NCBI GenBank assembly: GCA_000611775.1
Contig: KK106987.1
Location: forward strand, 620,001 to 684,000
Reading direction: 5' to 3'
DNA from: Umbilicaria muhlenbergii
Lineage: Eukaryota; Ascomycota; Lecanoromycetes; Umbilicariales; Umbilicariaceae
Length of the DNA stretch: 64,000 bases
The first letter of the stretch is position 1; the number at the start of each line of letters is the position of its first letter. Below the pieces are notes generated by a model. It was not told the origin of the DNA. It saw nothing but the letters and a program-made list of their open reading frames with translations, and did not search any database. A program made the position numbers and the translations under genes. Of this stretch, positions 42,353-53,495 are shown in pieces.

Positions 42353-43516
42353 TCACAAGGCCCGACCCCAGACATGCGTTCCGTTTGTGGGTAGAACGGG
42401 CAGTCCCGTGCCAACGCTTGCGCTGCTGCGGGTGTGACTGGTTGTCGTTGTGGTCGTCGTCGTAGTGCTTGCTGAGCCGGGACCACTAGCGGAACCCAAG
42501 ACACTTGCGGAACCTGAGGCACTAGCAGAGACCGCGCCACCAGCCGGAACGGGGGTACTAGCAGAAGCAGGGCCTGCGGGAGATGCTGGAGATCCCGGAG
42601 ACACTGCGCCGGCAGTGACAGTGACATAGATGGCGACCGTAGAGTACACCGTTTGGGCTGGCGGGCAGGTGCCTGTGGCAGGGCCATATACAGTGTTAGG
42701 TGGGAAGGTGATGGCCGGAGGAGCCACGGCATTAGTAGTAGTAGGGCAGATGACTTGATAAGCTGTTGTGGTAGAAGTAATGGTCGTAAGACTGTATGAA
42801 GCTGTCAAGGAGGTGGAGTAGAATGTCTTCGTTCCGGAGGTCACGACGGCGGTGGAGCAGGGAACGAACTTCGTAATCGTAGAGACTATAGTGGTCGTAC
42901 CAACGGACGTCACCGTAGTGGTAGCTGTGACAGGGCCATAGATAGTCGTAATAAAAGGTGGGGGGGCGGGTGGGGCAGTGGAACTTGTCTGAATCGTGAG
43001 CTGCTTTGTTTTGCTAATGCCAGTACCAAGAGGGTTTGTCGGTCCAGCATTAGGGGGGTTTGAGTGGTAACCTGTACCAAGGGTGCTCTGGACTGGCGTT
43101 TGGGTAGCACTTGGAGATGATGATGGGGTCTTGTGGCAGCCATTCATGCAGCTAGTGACTGTAATCGTGGATGTCGTCAAAACCGTCTCGATGGACCCAC
43201 CGCTGTGCGTAAGCGTTACTGGACAAGTTGTAACTGTGGTGTATGTAGTGAGAGTCTCGGTTCCATTTGGCGATGCCGATGGTGTACCGGTCGAGGACGA
43301 GGAAGACAGCGAGCTGGAGGAGGAAGAAGACAGCGAGCTGGTGGAAGGGCTCCCCGTCCCGGTTATTGGAACCGACAATGTCGAGGTGATTAGACTGGCT
43401 GAGGTCGTAGCACTCCCGGTGGAGAGGGATGTAGAGTTAGAGCCCCATGAATCCTTCTGTGCAGCAGCGGCAGAGCCTGCAAGGACTGCGGCAAAAAACA
43501 ACAATGAGGCGTGCAT
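42353..43516 (-). CDS. Secreted Ser/Thr-rich surface protein
   Basis: A single exon codes for 387 residues from ATG at 43516. The signal peptide is MHASLLFFAAVLAGSAAAAQ. The rest is more than one-third Ser and Thr, with poly-Ser, poly-Thr and Ala/Ser runs, so heavy O-mannosylation is expected. Conserved-looking islands alternate with it: LTTYTTVTTCPVTLTHSGG, TITVTSCMNGC, IYGPVTATTTVTSV, ITKFVPCSTAVVTSG, VYGPATGTCPPAQTVYSTVA. Cysteines are few and spaced, as in small adhesin-like domains repeated in fungal wall proteins. No GPI tail is evident (it ends THVWGRAL), so the protein may be freely secreted or covalently trapped. The function is unknown. Confidence 0.78.
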   Translation of the reverse strand: MHASLLFFAAVLAGSAAAAQKDSWGSNSTSLSTGSATTSASLITSTLSVPITGTGSPSTSSLSSSSSSSLSSSSSTGTPSASPNGTETLTTYTTVTTCPVTLTHSGGSIETVLTTSTITVTSCMNGCHKTPSSSPSATQTPVQSTLGTGYHSNPPNAGPTNPLGTGISKTKQLTIQTSSTAPPAPPPFITTIYGPVTATTTVTSVGTTTIVSTITKFVPCSTAVVTSGTKTFYSTSLTASYSLTTITSTTTAYQVICPTTTNAVAPPAITFPPNTVYGPATGTCPPAQTVYSTVAIYVTVTAGAVSPGSPASPAGPASASTPVPAGGAVSASASGSASVLGSASGPGSASTTTTTTTTTSHTRSSASVGTGLPVLPTNGTHVWGRAL

Positions 43517-45167
43517 GCTGGAGATATTAAAGTGGATGAGGTTCAGCGAGTGTGGAGTAAGTACTACTCAAAGAAACGACGGATAAGAGACTGAACGAAA
43601 GTATTTGCTTTGCAAGACCAGTGAAATGAGATAGAGACAGGCGAATGGGCAGAACTCGGCACCATCTTATACCATCAACACAGAAAGACTAAGCACGCCT
43701 TTAGTTCTGGATTATGAATAGAGGCCGGAGAATAGTATGGAAAATGTACGAGCATGACTGTAATACGAAGCACCAAGACCATCATGGGGCTTGGCTGCCA
43801 GCAGAAGCCGTAGCAAATGGAAAAGCAGATACGGGTGCCGACTCATACTAAGCCTAAGGTCGTCCGAGGTCCTTGGTGCAGCAAACAAGCTGGGTAAGTA
43901 AGCACAGTGCGCAGTCTGGAGGGACCAGATAGGCATGGCGACCGAGCATCAGACGGTGAGGCCGATCTTGCCTGCACTGTGTGCCTACTGCTGAAGACGT
44001 TAGGTTTGGCTGGTCGCTCGCGACTACGGCGGAGGAGGCAAAGGTACGAGTCGCTGTTTGCTGTGTGGCTGCTAAGCTCGGCCTTGGCTTACGCGAGGGC
44101 TATTCTTGGATCGCGCCTGGGAAGGCAGTCAATCAAAAGCTGGCGAGCCTGACAAGGCCTCGTGTGCTCGCCCCTGCTGGTCCTGCAAATTCCCCGATGC
44201 CGCATGGCTGTGCAATCCTCCCTCTACTTTGATTGACTCCGAGCTCGGTCGTCAGTTTGCTTGTTCGGATATCAAGATGCTCTCCTCTATCTTCAATCTC
44301 CCGCACCGTACTTGAAGGGTCGGAGCCGGGGTTCCTCACTGCTCAGGTCCATGCCATCCGTGGCTGGAATAGCACAATGCTAGCTCCGAGTACACTTCCC
44401 ATAATACAAGAATATCGAGGTAGGAATACGAGGACCCAGTCCACTAGATTTGAACGTGTAGATTGATAAGCTCTTTAGCCTTTTGGCGTAGCTTTTCTTT
44501 CCACGCTCAGTCTCGTGATGCTACGAGTATCCGGCTACCTCGTGAGTTTGAATGATATACGAGCTTCCCCTCGGCTGTCTGTGGTAGAGACAGGCCGTTC
44601 GCATTAGCTACGCACTGGTTCCTCATAGGGTGACATCTTCAGGAAACCTGTCCAAAGCCGTTCAGAGCAACGGTGTTCTGCCATAAAGGTCTGAGGAGTC
44701 CACTTACATCACACAAACGTCCTCTCTGGGCGTCAGGCGCAACATTACGGGACGTGGCAGGTTTCAGACCAAGAGAGCCTCGATTTTTGGATAGTAGAAA
44801 AAGCTTCACGGAGGAGCAAGGGTGCGGATTGTAAAAATAGAAGTCCTTGAGCTCTGCGATCTACTGTCTTGGTTTTCCTTGAGAACATCGTGCTTTTCAT
44901 TACCGATTGACAGCTTAGCAGTGTCACTTAGTTCGATCGCATGCTTTGCGTGAACAAGATTCGCCAGCAAAAGTTACGTTCTGTAGGAGCAGTCATGAGA
45001 TACAGTTCAAGTTTCGGTTGACTACTGATACCATTTCAACACCGCTTTACATTTCACATGTTACTTATTGTGCGCGAGAGACTGAGGGACGATGCCATTT
45101 CCATTGCTCTGTTCTACTCTAGGACACGACCTAACATGACACCCATCAAACATCTGATTCGCGGACT
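43517..45167. other. 1.65-kb region without a recognisable gene
   Basis: This includes the promoter of the Ser/Thr-rich gene at its left end. Frames up to about 85 codons on both strands overlap and lack any family signature. I see no tRNA, repeat array or mobile-element ends. Confidence 0.45.
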
Positions 45168-45791
45168 CTAGAAGTGCCTTTCCACTGTCTTAGGGCTGAT
45201 CGGCTCTGACAGCCTGTGCGGTCTTGTACTGACGTTGATCTGGAAGTTAGTCAGCTGGTTCTGAACGTTAATGTAGTCGAAGGTACTTGGCCTTGTGAGA
45301 TCGGAGCGATCGGACTCGGTATCGGAGCAATCGGACTCAGCGCTGACCCTACTGTCGCTGTCAGCACGTTCGAAGGGGCAGGCCTCATAGATCTCTTCCT
45401 GCGTCCAGATGTCCATGGACAGACTACTGCCATGGCGTAGCGGCGCCATGGGCTCTTGTGACGCTTGGAGGCTTGCTTCCGCTGCTGTGATTTCCGCCTC
45501 TCTCATGCGGATGGCTGTTCCGTCTTGGAGTAACTGATCGAGATGCGCGTCGATTTCATCCAGGAGCTCGAAGGTGATGAGGAGACTTTCCACTGTTGTC
45601 GCTGGTAGGTATCTCCTCAGTGGTCGATCCTGTCCAGCGAAGAGAGGTGCCGGGGTGAGCGTTCGAATCTCGTCTTCGAAGTCGGCATTGTGAATGGGGT
45701 GCTGTGGGCAAGTGGAGGGTGTGAAGCTGCGTAGACTGCTGTTGAGAGGGGGTGACCGGCGAAGAAAGAGAGGGGAGTACTGCAAAGACAT
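45168..45791 (-). CDS. Hypothetical protein
   Basis: One exon codes for 207 residues from the first ATG at 45791 (MSLQYSPLFLRRSPPLNSSL). A likely coiled or helical stretch (VESLLITFELLDEIDAHLDQ then LLQDGTAIRMREAEITAAEA SLQASQ) sits in the middle. An acidic Ser/Asp region (SAESDCSDTESDRSDL) follows. There is no signal peptide or membrane segment. I do not recognise a family. The amphipathic region and codon use favour a real gene over a chance frame. Confidence 0.5.
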   Translation of the reverse strand: MSLQYSPLFLRRSPPLNSSLRSFTPSTCPQHPIHNADFEDEIRTLTPAPLFAGQDRPLRRYLPATTVESLLITFELLDEIDAHLDQLLQDGTAIRMREAEITAAEASLQASQEPMAPLRHGSSLSMDIWTQEEIYEACPFERADSDSRVSAESDCSDTESDRSDLTRPSTFDYINVQNQLTNFQINVSTRPHRLSEPISPKTVERHF

Positions 45792-47152
45792 CCTCAACTT
45801 CGACTGAGCAGACAATCGGGTGAAAGAGTCGAGAGCAATTGATTCAACGATGCCGGTCGTGAATTTGATGCTATCTCCTCTTTTGGCCGATGCCCGCGCA
45901 GTGAGGAATTATTTTGCGAGCTGACCATGTTATATAGCCATACACCTGTATAGGCGAACATTGTTCGAGGATCAATGACGTCTTTGTCATACGTGTTTGT
46001 TGGTCGACAACGGCATTGTTTGTTGGTCGACAACGGCATTGTTTGTTGGTCGACAACGGCATTGTTATTGGGGAAGCCTTTGTCCAGGGGCAGGGACTCG
46101 CGGCTTTTCAAAGAGAAATCGACAATAACTAAACATCCAATAAAGTATGCCGACGTAAGCAGGCAATGGAGCCTCAAAGGCAAGCAACAAGAAGGGCATA
46201 AAGAATGCTAGAGCAGGCAGCGGACGATGCTCCCGTTGTAAGGTCTGTGGCCCTATTTCCACAACTAGGTACCGAGCCACGGGTTCTCATTCATGGAAGT
46301 CGCCTCTTAAGCCTTGTATTCAACGCGATTCTGACCAAGAACCTACTTTGATCGGGGCGATCCGCCCGAACTGCTGGGCTAACATGTAGGGAAGAATTGG
46401 AGGTAGTAGTATGTGAAGATACTTTGGGCGATGGGTGGATAGGGCAGGGTTGATGCTGCGAGCATATTAGACTGGTATTCAAGGGTGTGTGTGAAGCCTG
46501 AACTGCCGCATAAACAGGTGATTTGTATTGGCTCGCAGTGAGAGCTTGGAGACCAATCAAGTAAGCAGTATATGTGGCAGTGAGCACCGGAGAAAGGGTT
46601 GGAGGAAAACGGATGTTGAGTCAGGGATGAAGGAGATACAGGAGTACGATAAGAGGTACCTGACTGCAATCGCAATGTCTGTATTCCGTAGTAATCGACA
46701 GTTCCAAAACATTGTGGCCCGCTACGACAAGCACCTCGACGTTTTGAGAAGAATATGGTTGTAAGGTATCCTTGCACTCCACACTGTACTTTGTAGGGGG
46801 AGCGCCTAAACTCTTTTTGGTGACGCGCCGCTTTCATCCCCATCGATCAAGAAGCCCTCGAAATTTTTGTTCGTCCGTCTTTCTCCAGTACATCTTTAGG
46901 CCGACCATCAGTCTCGAATTTGCTTTGTCCATTCCCATCTCTCTCGTTTACGTCTTGACGGCACTCTGTGTCGATTACACTCGCTAGAGTGACCGGGTAC
47001 TCTCTTATCAAACGACTCGGCGGTATCCACCACTAAGAAGACAGCATAACAGCTACGCATCCGGTAAAAAGCGGTTGCCACGGAACGGGTTTATGGTCTG
47101 CTGGGTTCTTGACCGGAGTACAAAGGTGCTATAGACGGGCTTGAGATTGGAA
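45792..47152. other. Intergenic region with a short tandem repeat
   Basis: This 1.36-kb region separates the orphan gene (minus) from the TM9 gene (plus). It contains three 23-bp repeats (45996-46064). A 150-codon minus frame at 46379-46843 is Cys/Ser-rich without family features and lies in what should be promoter DNA, so I do not call it. Confidence 0.5.
45996..46064. repeat. Three perfect 23-bp tandem repeats with a central palindrome
   Basis: The unit is TTTGTTGGTCGACAACGGCA followed by TTG, present three times head to tail without a mismatch. Each unit contains GTTGGTCGACAAC, nearly palindromic around GTCGAC. They lie about 205 bp before the orphan gene start at 45791 and about 1.1 kb before the TM9 gene. 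Confidence 0.92.
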
Positions 47153-49534
47153 ATGCATGCAGATTTTCGGATCTGTCTTTGCAGGCTTCTGGTCACAATT
47201 CTGGGCATCAGCTCTGTAAAAGCCTTTTACATTCCAGGTACGCTTTCAGGACTGCAGTCCACATGAGTCAGGCTCCGAATACTTGCGGCATGCTGACACT
47301 ATGATTCGCGAAGGATGGTCAATCAGGAGTTACACGGACGACGAAGCCATACCCCTACGTGTCAATAAAGTATACTCCGACAACACGCAATTGCAATATG
47401 CGTACTATGATCTACCATTTGTATGCCCTCCGACTGGGAAGAAACATGCCGGAGTGGCAAGCGGACGGAGTGTTGTTATGAACTTAGGCGAGGTCCTTCG
47501 GGGCGATAGAATAATGACTTCGGATTACGATCTTGTGATGGGGCAGGACCAAGAGTGTCAATATCTGTGCAGCCGTGAGACAAGTCGGAAGGGGATCAAA
47601 CGCGCCCAGCAGCTTGTCGACGATGGATATGTGGCCGAATGGATTGTGGACAATCTACCAGGCGCCACCAGCTTTGTGACTGTGGATAGAACGCAAAAGT
47701 ACTACGCTGCTGGTTTCAAGATTGGATATAAAGATTACTCCCCAGTTACTGGGAAGCCTAGGCATTTCATCAACAATCACCTCACTCTGGTGTTGCGCTG
47801 GCGGAAAGCTCCTGGAAGATCAGGCCAGCAGGGCGGCAAGGTCATTGTCGGCTTTGAAGTATATACGAAGAGCATTGGACCGGGAGACCGAAAGGATACA
47901 GGCTGCCCAATTGACGTTCACCATCCCACCGGTGGTATGGAGCTCTACATCGCACCGAACATGACGAATCTGGCGAGCAAGTACCCGTTTTCGTCATATT
48001 TGCCCGAAGACGACGACGTTGATGATGGTACGACGATTACAATTCCATATACCTACTCAGTATACTTCCGTGAGGATGAGAGAGTCGGATGGGCTAACCG
48101 ATGGGACTTGTATTTCAACAATCAAGAAGAAAGTTCTAAAATACACTGGTTGGCAATACTGAATTCACTTGTTATCGCAGGACTGCTCAGTGCTGCTGTT
48201 GCCGTTATTATTGGTAGGACTATCCAGGGAGACATTAAAGGGTATGCAAAGGACGGGGCTCTGGAAGAAGGGAAGATCAAGCTTAGGCGGAAGAAGCCAA
48301 GGAATGGCACAAAGTCCCCCCGACTTGCAGAAAAGGGCTCTAGTAGGCTGCTCGAACAGCCCGGGGACGCGGACCATGATGCAGACATCTCGTCTGACGA
48401 AGAATCCGTCGAGGACATCACTGGCTGGAAGCTTCTTCACGGTGATGTGTTCCGAGCGCCGGCGTACCCAGGGCTTCTGGCTCCGTTGATTGGATCAGGC
48501 ATGCAGCTCATATTCATGACTACGGGTCTCCTTGTCTTGAGTTGTTTCGGGCTGCTAAATCCCAGCTTCCGCGGCGGGTTTGTAAGTGTAGGCATGGGGC
48601 TCTTCGTGTTTGCGGGCGGTTTCTCCGGATACTTTTCGAGCAGGGTCTATCGAACCTTTGGGGGGCGGGACTGGAGGAAGAATGTATTGATGGTGCGCAG
48701 ATCCCCGCCCTCCATCTTGTTCACGTGGTTAATGATGGCAGACCGCTTTACTCGTTCCCGGGCTACTCTTTACGACCATCTTCATCCTTAACCTCTTCGT
48801 CTGGGCACAAGCATCGAGTACCGCTCTTCCCTTTACCACTCTCGTGGGAATAGTGGCCCTTTGGCTTCTCATAATGCTACCCCTAGTCTACGCGGGCAGT
48901 TGGTATGGCTACCATCACAGTCAGCCATGGGAGCATCCCACTAAGACGAACATCACTCCACGTCAAGTGCCAGAGCAAGCATGGTACACCACTAGTATCG
49001 TCCTAGTCGCTCTTGCGGGTCTGATCTCTTTTGCCGTCATCTTTATCGAGCTGCTCTTCGTCTTTCGAAGCTTATGGCAGGATAAGAGCGGATACTACTA
49101 CGTTTTCGGCTTTCTGAGCGTTGTCAGTGTCGTGCTCGTGGTCACGATTATCGAAGCGACGATTGTCGCGACATACATTCAACTTTGCGCCGAGGTAAAT
49201 GCCACATGTCCCAGATGCACGTCCAGGGCTAACAATGACCCAGAACCATCACTGGTGGTGGCAATCCTTCTTCGTTGGTGGAGGAGGTGCTTTTTGGATC
49301 TTTGCTTACTCTGTGTGGTACTACTACACGAAGCTGCATATCCAAGGCTTCGTCTCCGGGATGCTGTTCTTCAGCTACAGTTTCTTAGCTTGTGTGGTAT
49401 ACGGTTTACTGACTGGCACGGTTGGGTTTCTCACGGCGTATGCATTCGTCCGACGTATCTATGGGTAGGGTCTTCCCGATTCTAATGTGGAGCCCTCTTA
49501 GCTAACCCGATTTAGGGCGATCAAAGCTGACTAG
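47153..49534 (+). CDS. TM9SF/EMP70 nonaspanin (endomembrane protein)
   Basis: This is a nine-membrane-span endosome/Golgi protein of the transmembrane-9 superfamily (yeast Emp70/Tmn). Exons are 47153-47237, 47314-48692, 48742-49194, 49244-49464 and 49516-49534, giving 718 residues. Exon 1 gives a signal peptide ending SSVKAFYIPG joined to WSIRSYTDDEAIPLRVNKVY, the family's luminal start (FYxPG...I.L.VNK). The luminal domain ends near TYSVYFREDERVGWANRWD. Nine hydrophobic segments follow, beginning WLAILNSLVIAGLLSAAVAV. Hallmarks are WKLLHGDVFRAP, NHHWWWQSFF and GTVGFLTAYAFVRRIYGA. The 19-nt last exon encodes AIKAD, a K-x-D C-terminal COPI-binding signal that retains these proteins in the Golgi. 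Introns 3 and 4 are 49 and 51 nt. Confidence 0.94.
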
Positions 49535-51256
49535 GGATTTGTTGGCGCTAAGGGTTGAAGTGAGTAGACGGTAGCAGCATTGTGCCGGCGAATAGGGTAT
49601 AAATATAATTCTTGTGATTATCGATGCACTCTGAAGGCGTGTGTTAATTTCCGAATGGGACGTAACACGTGCCTTAATCCTTTCTTTGAGCCAAGCCTCG
49701 AGACACATGCGAGGATGTGTCGCGAGTATAATGAGATCAATATTTGAAAAGAAATCTCCACCCTTACAACCCTAGAGGGCACATAGAAAAGACTAGGAGC
49801 GCCCTTTCTGCTTGTACGACGCTCCATGACAATCGATGTCGGAGGCGACTCCCACCTTGTGCAAATACGACAGCGGTACTAGACGTCATCCAGGAGAGCA
49901 TGTCGGTGTGAGCAAGGTGTTGATATCACGCCCGAGGAGTCTCGCGGCAGGGATATATAAAGGCGGACATCGATTCCGCCCGCACCTCTTCCGTTGGAGG
50001 ATATTGGACGCGGGGAAAGCGTCGACCAGGAATGCGTCTGAAGCAGCGGAAACCGAATTCCGCCCATGAGTCACAGGCATAGTGCATGCATGCGCTGCAG
50101 TAGCGTAAACAGGAGAGTGTCACACGTGGATTTCGCATTGTGCCCTCAACTGCGCAGATTGATAAGCATGGCGCACCCCATGCACCGCTATCGGCAGCTT
50201 GGGAAATCCTTCGAAGCGCAACAGGAAGGGGTCATACACATGTTCCGATCGCGGAATGCCATTCGACTACCTGTGTGAAGGTTCCCGCCGGTGCTGTGCA
50301 AAGCAGGCTTCTGGGAGAGAATTGTCACAGAATGAGCATGGCTAGATTGGCTGGATCCACCAGCCGCGGTGATTTCGTGTCATCTTTCTGTTAGCGATTA
50401 TTCGGTGTGTCAAGGTCGCTGGCCTGATGGTAAGACCTGTCGTTAGGAGAAGGTTGCGATGCCAAGAACGCTTACGTGGAACCGGTGCAACTGTAGTTTC
50501 TCTCCGGGCCTGCCTGGGTGGACCTTCGACGGTGTTGTTCGAACGCAGTAATCATGCATTGGATCTGAGAGAATGGATTGACTTTTCCGTACGCTTGAAA
50601 TGGCAGGGCTCTGGAGAGGAAGTCATGACGATGAATATGCTGACCGCTACAATCTCTCCGCCAGTAATCGCTGCAAGGGCGAGGAAGTCAATGGCGCCAT
50701 CGACTTCATCCTGTGTCAGTGTGATACCTAGATCCATTGCTGGATTATTAATATGTGTACCAACGGTGCCGCCGCGTTCGGCTGACAAAGAAGGGCTTCA
50801 ATGGCCCATTCGTTTGATGCTTTAGCCTCTTGTTCCTCTGTGCAAGGCTGCGGGGAGCAATTAAGGTGACGCTTCGCTGTGACTCAGAGTCTCCAGGTCT
50901 CTTGCTTTGCCTGGCATGTGGCAGACTTGAGGGGTGCAATAAGCTTACCATCATTGTCTTTAGCTATTGCTGCCGATCCTTGCTAAACCAGTCATCCTCT
51001 GTATAAGATGTTCGAGTCCCCGCGTCAAAGGCGCTATAGAACACAAGGAAATCGGATCCCTCCCCATCCTCATTATCCCATCACCTTTGTTCGATCGTAC
51101 TGTCCTACGCAGTCCCCTATCACCCAATTGTCGACATTGAATCTTTCTTTCCTGTTTCATATCACAGCAATTGATTTTGACTGTCATCTTCCCAATCACT
51201 GCTTGAAGGCCGGAACAACATCTTAACAAGGATTGAGGAGGGCCTTCGATATCGTC
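49535..51256. other. 1.7-kb intergenic region with an orphan TATA box
   Basis: This lies between the TM9 gene and the arrestin gene, both on plus. A good TATA box (TATATAAAGG, 49954) is not followed by any convincing coding frame. A minus-strand coding-like patch at 50552-50906 is listed separately. The rest shows no gene. Confidence 0.45.
50552..50906 (-). pseudogene. Coding-like patch, possible gene remnant or short unrecognised gene
   Basis: On the minus strand two neighbouring frames look protein-like. Upstream (about 50,900-50,775) reads EEQEAKASNEWAIEALLCQP NAAAPL. Downstream (50,740-50,552) reads DEVDGAIDFLALAAITGGEI and VAVSIFIVMTSS. A possible GTACAC-to-ACACAG intron of 50 nt would join them in phase, but no ATG is found in frame upstream. 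I do not recognise a family. It could be a decayed gene, an exon of a small gene, or chance. Confidence 0.3.
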
Positions 51257-52849
51257 ATGGAACCTGTTCAGGCAGTTCGATCGCCCGGTGTGTTGAGAGT
51301 CTTGACTTCAAGAAATAAGCCTGCGATTGATATCATCTTGAAAGACGAGGAGCAAAATACCCCAGCATATGCTTATACGACCTTGGACAAGCTAGAAGGA
51401 GAGGTTTCGATCACAGCACCATCCGACACGATATTCGACACCATTGAGATCAGCTTCACAGGCTCCGAAAGAACGTACGTGGAAAACCTGTCCGCTACTG
51501 CCCCTAATTCCACAAAGGCGTTCGCCTACCGCCCGTTCCTGGAGCTAAAGCAGCCCATCAATGCCGCAGCGTCCTTCGAACATGGAGTTGTCCAAGCTGG
51601 ACGCGCCTACAAGCTTCCTTTCACCTTCGTCATACCGGAACACCTTCTACCGCAAGCGTGTAGGCACCCCGTACACAACGATCAGGTCCATGGAGCACAT
51701 CTTTCTTTACCGCCAAGCTTAGGGGATCTGGCACCTAGCGATGTTAAAACATGGATGGATGACCTGGCCCCCGACATGAGCAGAGTCTCGTATGCCATCA
51801 ATGTCAAGATAACTCGCAATCGAGAAAGCGACGGAAAGCCAATGATCCTAGCGGACGTTGCCAAGAAAATCCGTGTGATACCTGCTTATGACGAACATCC
51901 ACCTGTCAACGTGCCCGCCGGCAAGGATGATGACTACTGCTTGAGGAAGGAGAAGGACCTCAAGAAGGGCATGTTCAAGGGCAAGCTTGGTCGGTTGACG
52001 GTCGAGGCTGCGCAGCCCAAGAGCTTGCGGCTACCCGCACCAAGGTCGGAAGCTGCGTGTCGTGTCACGACCATGGCGACGATGAACCTGCGTTTTGACC
52101 CTGCCGAAGAAAGTGCACAAGCTCCTCGGCTGGGTCAGCTCGTCACCAAATTGAAAGCAGCCACCTTCTTCGCCAGCGCTCCTACGCGGGAGATTCCTTC
52201 GAACTCTGCGGCGTTCCGGTTTGACTATCGACGCGGACTCTACGTCGAGACTGTCAACCTCTCGTCACGCAATGTTGAATCTGTACAATGGGAGAAACAC
52301 ACGGCTATGTCCGAACGGGGAAACTCCGTCCACTCCGTCTCGTCTGCGGTTTCGATCCCGGAACCTTCTTCCGCCTACAGTGGTAAGACCTACTACACCG
52401 CCAGCATCATCGTACCAATCACGTTGCCAGAGAACAAGAGTTTCGTGCCAACCTTCCACACTTGTCTCATCTCTCGAGTATATCTTCTAGACTTCTCCCT
52501 CTCCGTCCATACGCCTGGGACGTCTGTCACAGCACCCATTATGCGCCTCAAAGTACCGGTTCAGGTGTCATCCGAGAGGAACGCGAATGCACAGCCGCTG
52601 ATTTCGCCGGAGGAGGCACAAGCCATTGCGGCAAGGGAGGCAGACGGATACTTCACCCCCAGATCCTTTGCCCCGCCCAGCCCTGAGTACACTGAGAGGG
52701 CGGAGCTGGTACGGCCGGCATCGCAGATGACCAGCCTCCCGATAGAAAATGCGGTTCAACCACCTGGGTACTCTTTTTTAGCCAGACATGATCAGAGCAG
52801 AGACTTTGCCGCGGCAAGACCCATATGTTTATCGTCTGCTTGTTGTTAG
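51257..52849 (+). CDS. Arrestin-related trafficking adaptor-like protein
   Basis: A single exon codes for 530 residues from the ATG at 51257 (MEPVQAVRSPGVLRVLTSRN). The N-half shows the arrestin fold pattern: a strand-rich start, YTTLDKLEGEVSITAPSDTI (the G-x-V segment), TIEISFTGSERTYVE, then RAYKLPFTFVIPEHLLPQAC. This last P-F-x-F-x-I-P run is the typical first-domain end. The C-half contains SASIIVPITLP-like strands (YYTASIIVPITLPENKSFVP) and the final strand PIMRLKVPVQV. A PPGY motif at about 502-505 fits the PPxY rule for binding WW domains of Rsp5-type ubiquitin ligases, with PPSPEY before it. Such adaptors direct ubiquitination and endocytosis of permeases. It is close to fungal arrestin/Bul-like proteins. 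The cargo is unknown. It ends in SSACC, possibly lipidated. Confidence 0.85.
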   Translation: MEPVQAVRSPGVLRVLTSRNKPAIDIILKDEEQNTPAYAYTTLDKLEGEVSITAPSDTIFDTIEISFTGSERTYVENLSATAPNSTKAFAYRPFLELKQPINAAASFEHGVVQAGRAYKLPFTFVIPEHLLPQACRHPVHNDQVHGAHLSLPPSLGDLAPSDVKTWMDDLAPDMSRVSYAINVKITRNRESDGKPMILADVAKKIRVIPAYDEHPPVNVPAGKDDDYCLRKEKDLKKGMFKGKLGRLTVEAAQPKSLRLPAPRSEAACRVTTMATMNLRFDPAEESAQAPRLGQLVTKLKAATFFASAPTREIPSNSAAFRFDYRRGLYVETVNLSSRNVESVQWEKHTAMSERGNSVHSVSSAVSIPEPSSAYSGKTYYTASIIVPITLPENKSFVPTFHTCLISRVYLLDFSLSVHTPGTSVTAPIMRLKVPVQVSSERNANAQPLISPEEAQAIAAREADGYFTPRSFAPPSPEYTERAELVRPASQMTSLPIENAVQPPGYSFLARHDQSRDFAAARPICLSSACC

Positions 52850-53495
52850 CGCGTTTGAATTGGAAAAGTGCTATTTGGGTAAACCCGGCGTTCCAGGCTC
52901 CGGCGAGGGCAGGTGAAGACATCATCACGCAATGGCTTGGATAAGATACCAAAGATACCATGTGGGCAGGTGGTATAGGAGAAGAGTTCAACAAGATATC
53001 GGTAGCGAAAAGTTACATCTACTTCTAGATAATCTACAATAAGAGAGTCATACCACCTAAAACATGGATGCCAGTCTACGGCGAAAGCCTAATCTAGTAT
53101 TTTAACCACCGTAGGCAGATGGAAAGGTAGGTGCTTTCCCAAGAAGAGCGAGTCGTGTGAGCGTACTCATGGCCGATATTCTCAAACGTCCAGCAGTACA
53201 CTGATAGCATTGCAGCGATTGGAGGCGAGGCACTGATGACAATGTCTACGAGGCTGCACTCATGTACGAAATAGGTCAGGTCACACCACATGTCTGAACA
53301 GTGAATGTTGCCCTTTTCATCTTAGCATCACTCAGGTTGCCGTCTCCTGTTTACCATCATCAATACGAAACCATTCTTTCTGTTTGCTTTACATCGTTAC
53401 AACATTTTCATTTCCTCGATATTCGATCTTACGATCTACTACTCATCGTCCTCGAACACCTCCCACAAACCCACCCATTGTGGCCGTCCACAACC
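52850..53495. other. Intergenic region
   Basis: This 646-bp stretch between two plus-strand genes should contain the arrestin 3' UTR and the next promoter. The coding frame of the next gene stays open upstream to 53301, but its first plausible ATG is at 53496. I see no other element. Confidence 0.5.

Noticed and set aside
46379-46843. 154-codon minus frame
   Set aside because: Irregular composition, no start context, no homology signature and it overlaps the upstream DNA of the TM9 gene.
51005-51035. tRNA B-box-like GTTCGAGTCC
   Set aside because: No T-stem pairing, no acceptor stem and no proper A-box at the right distance.
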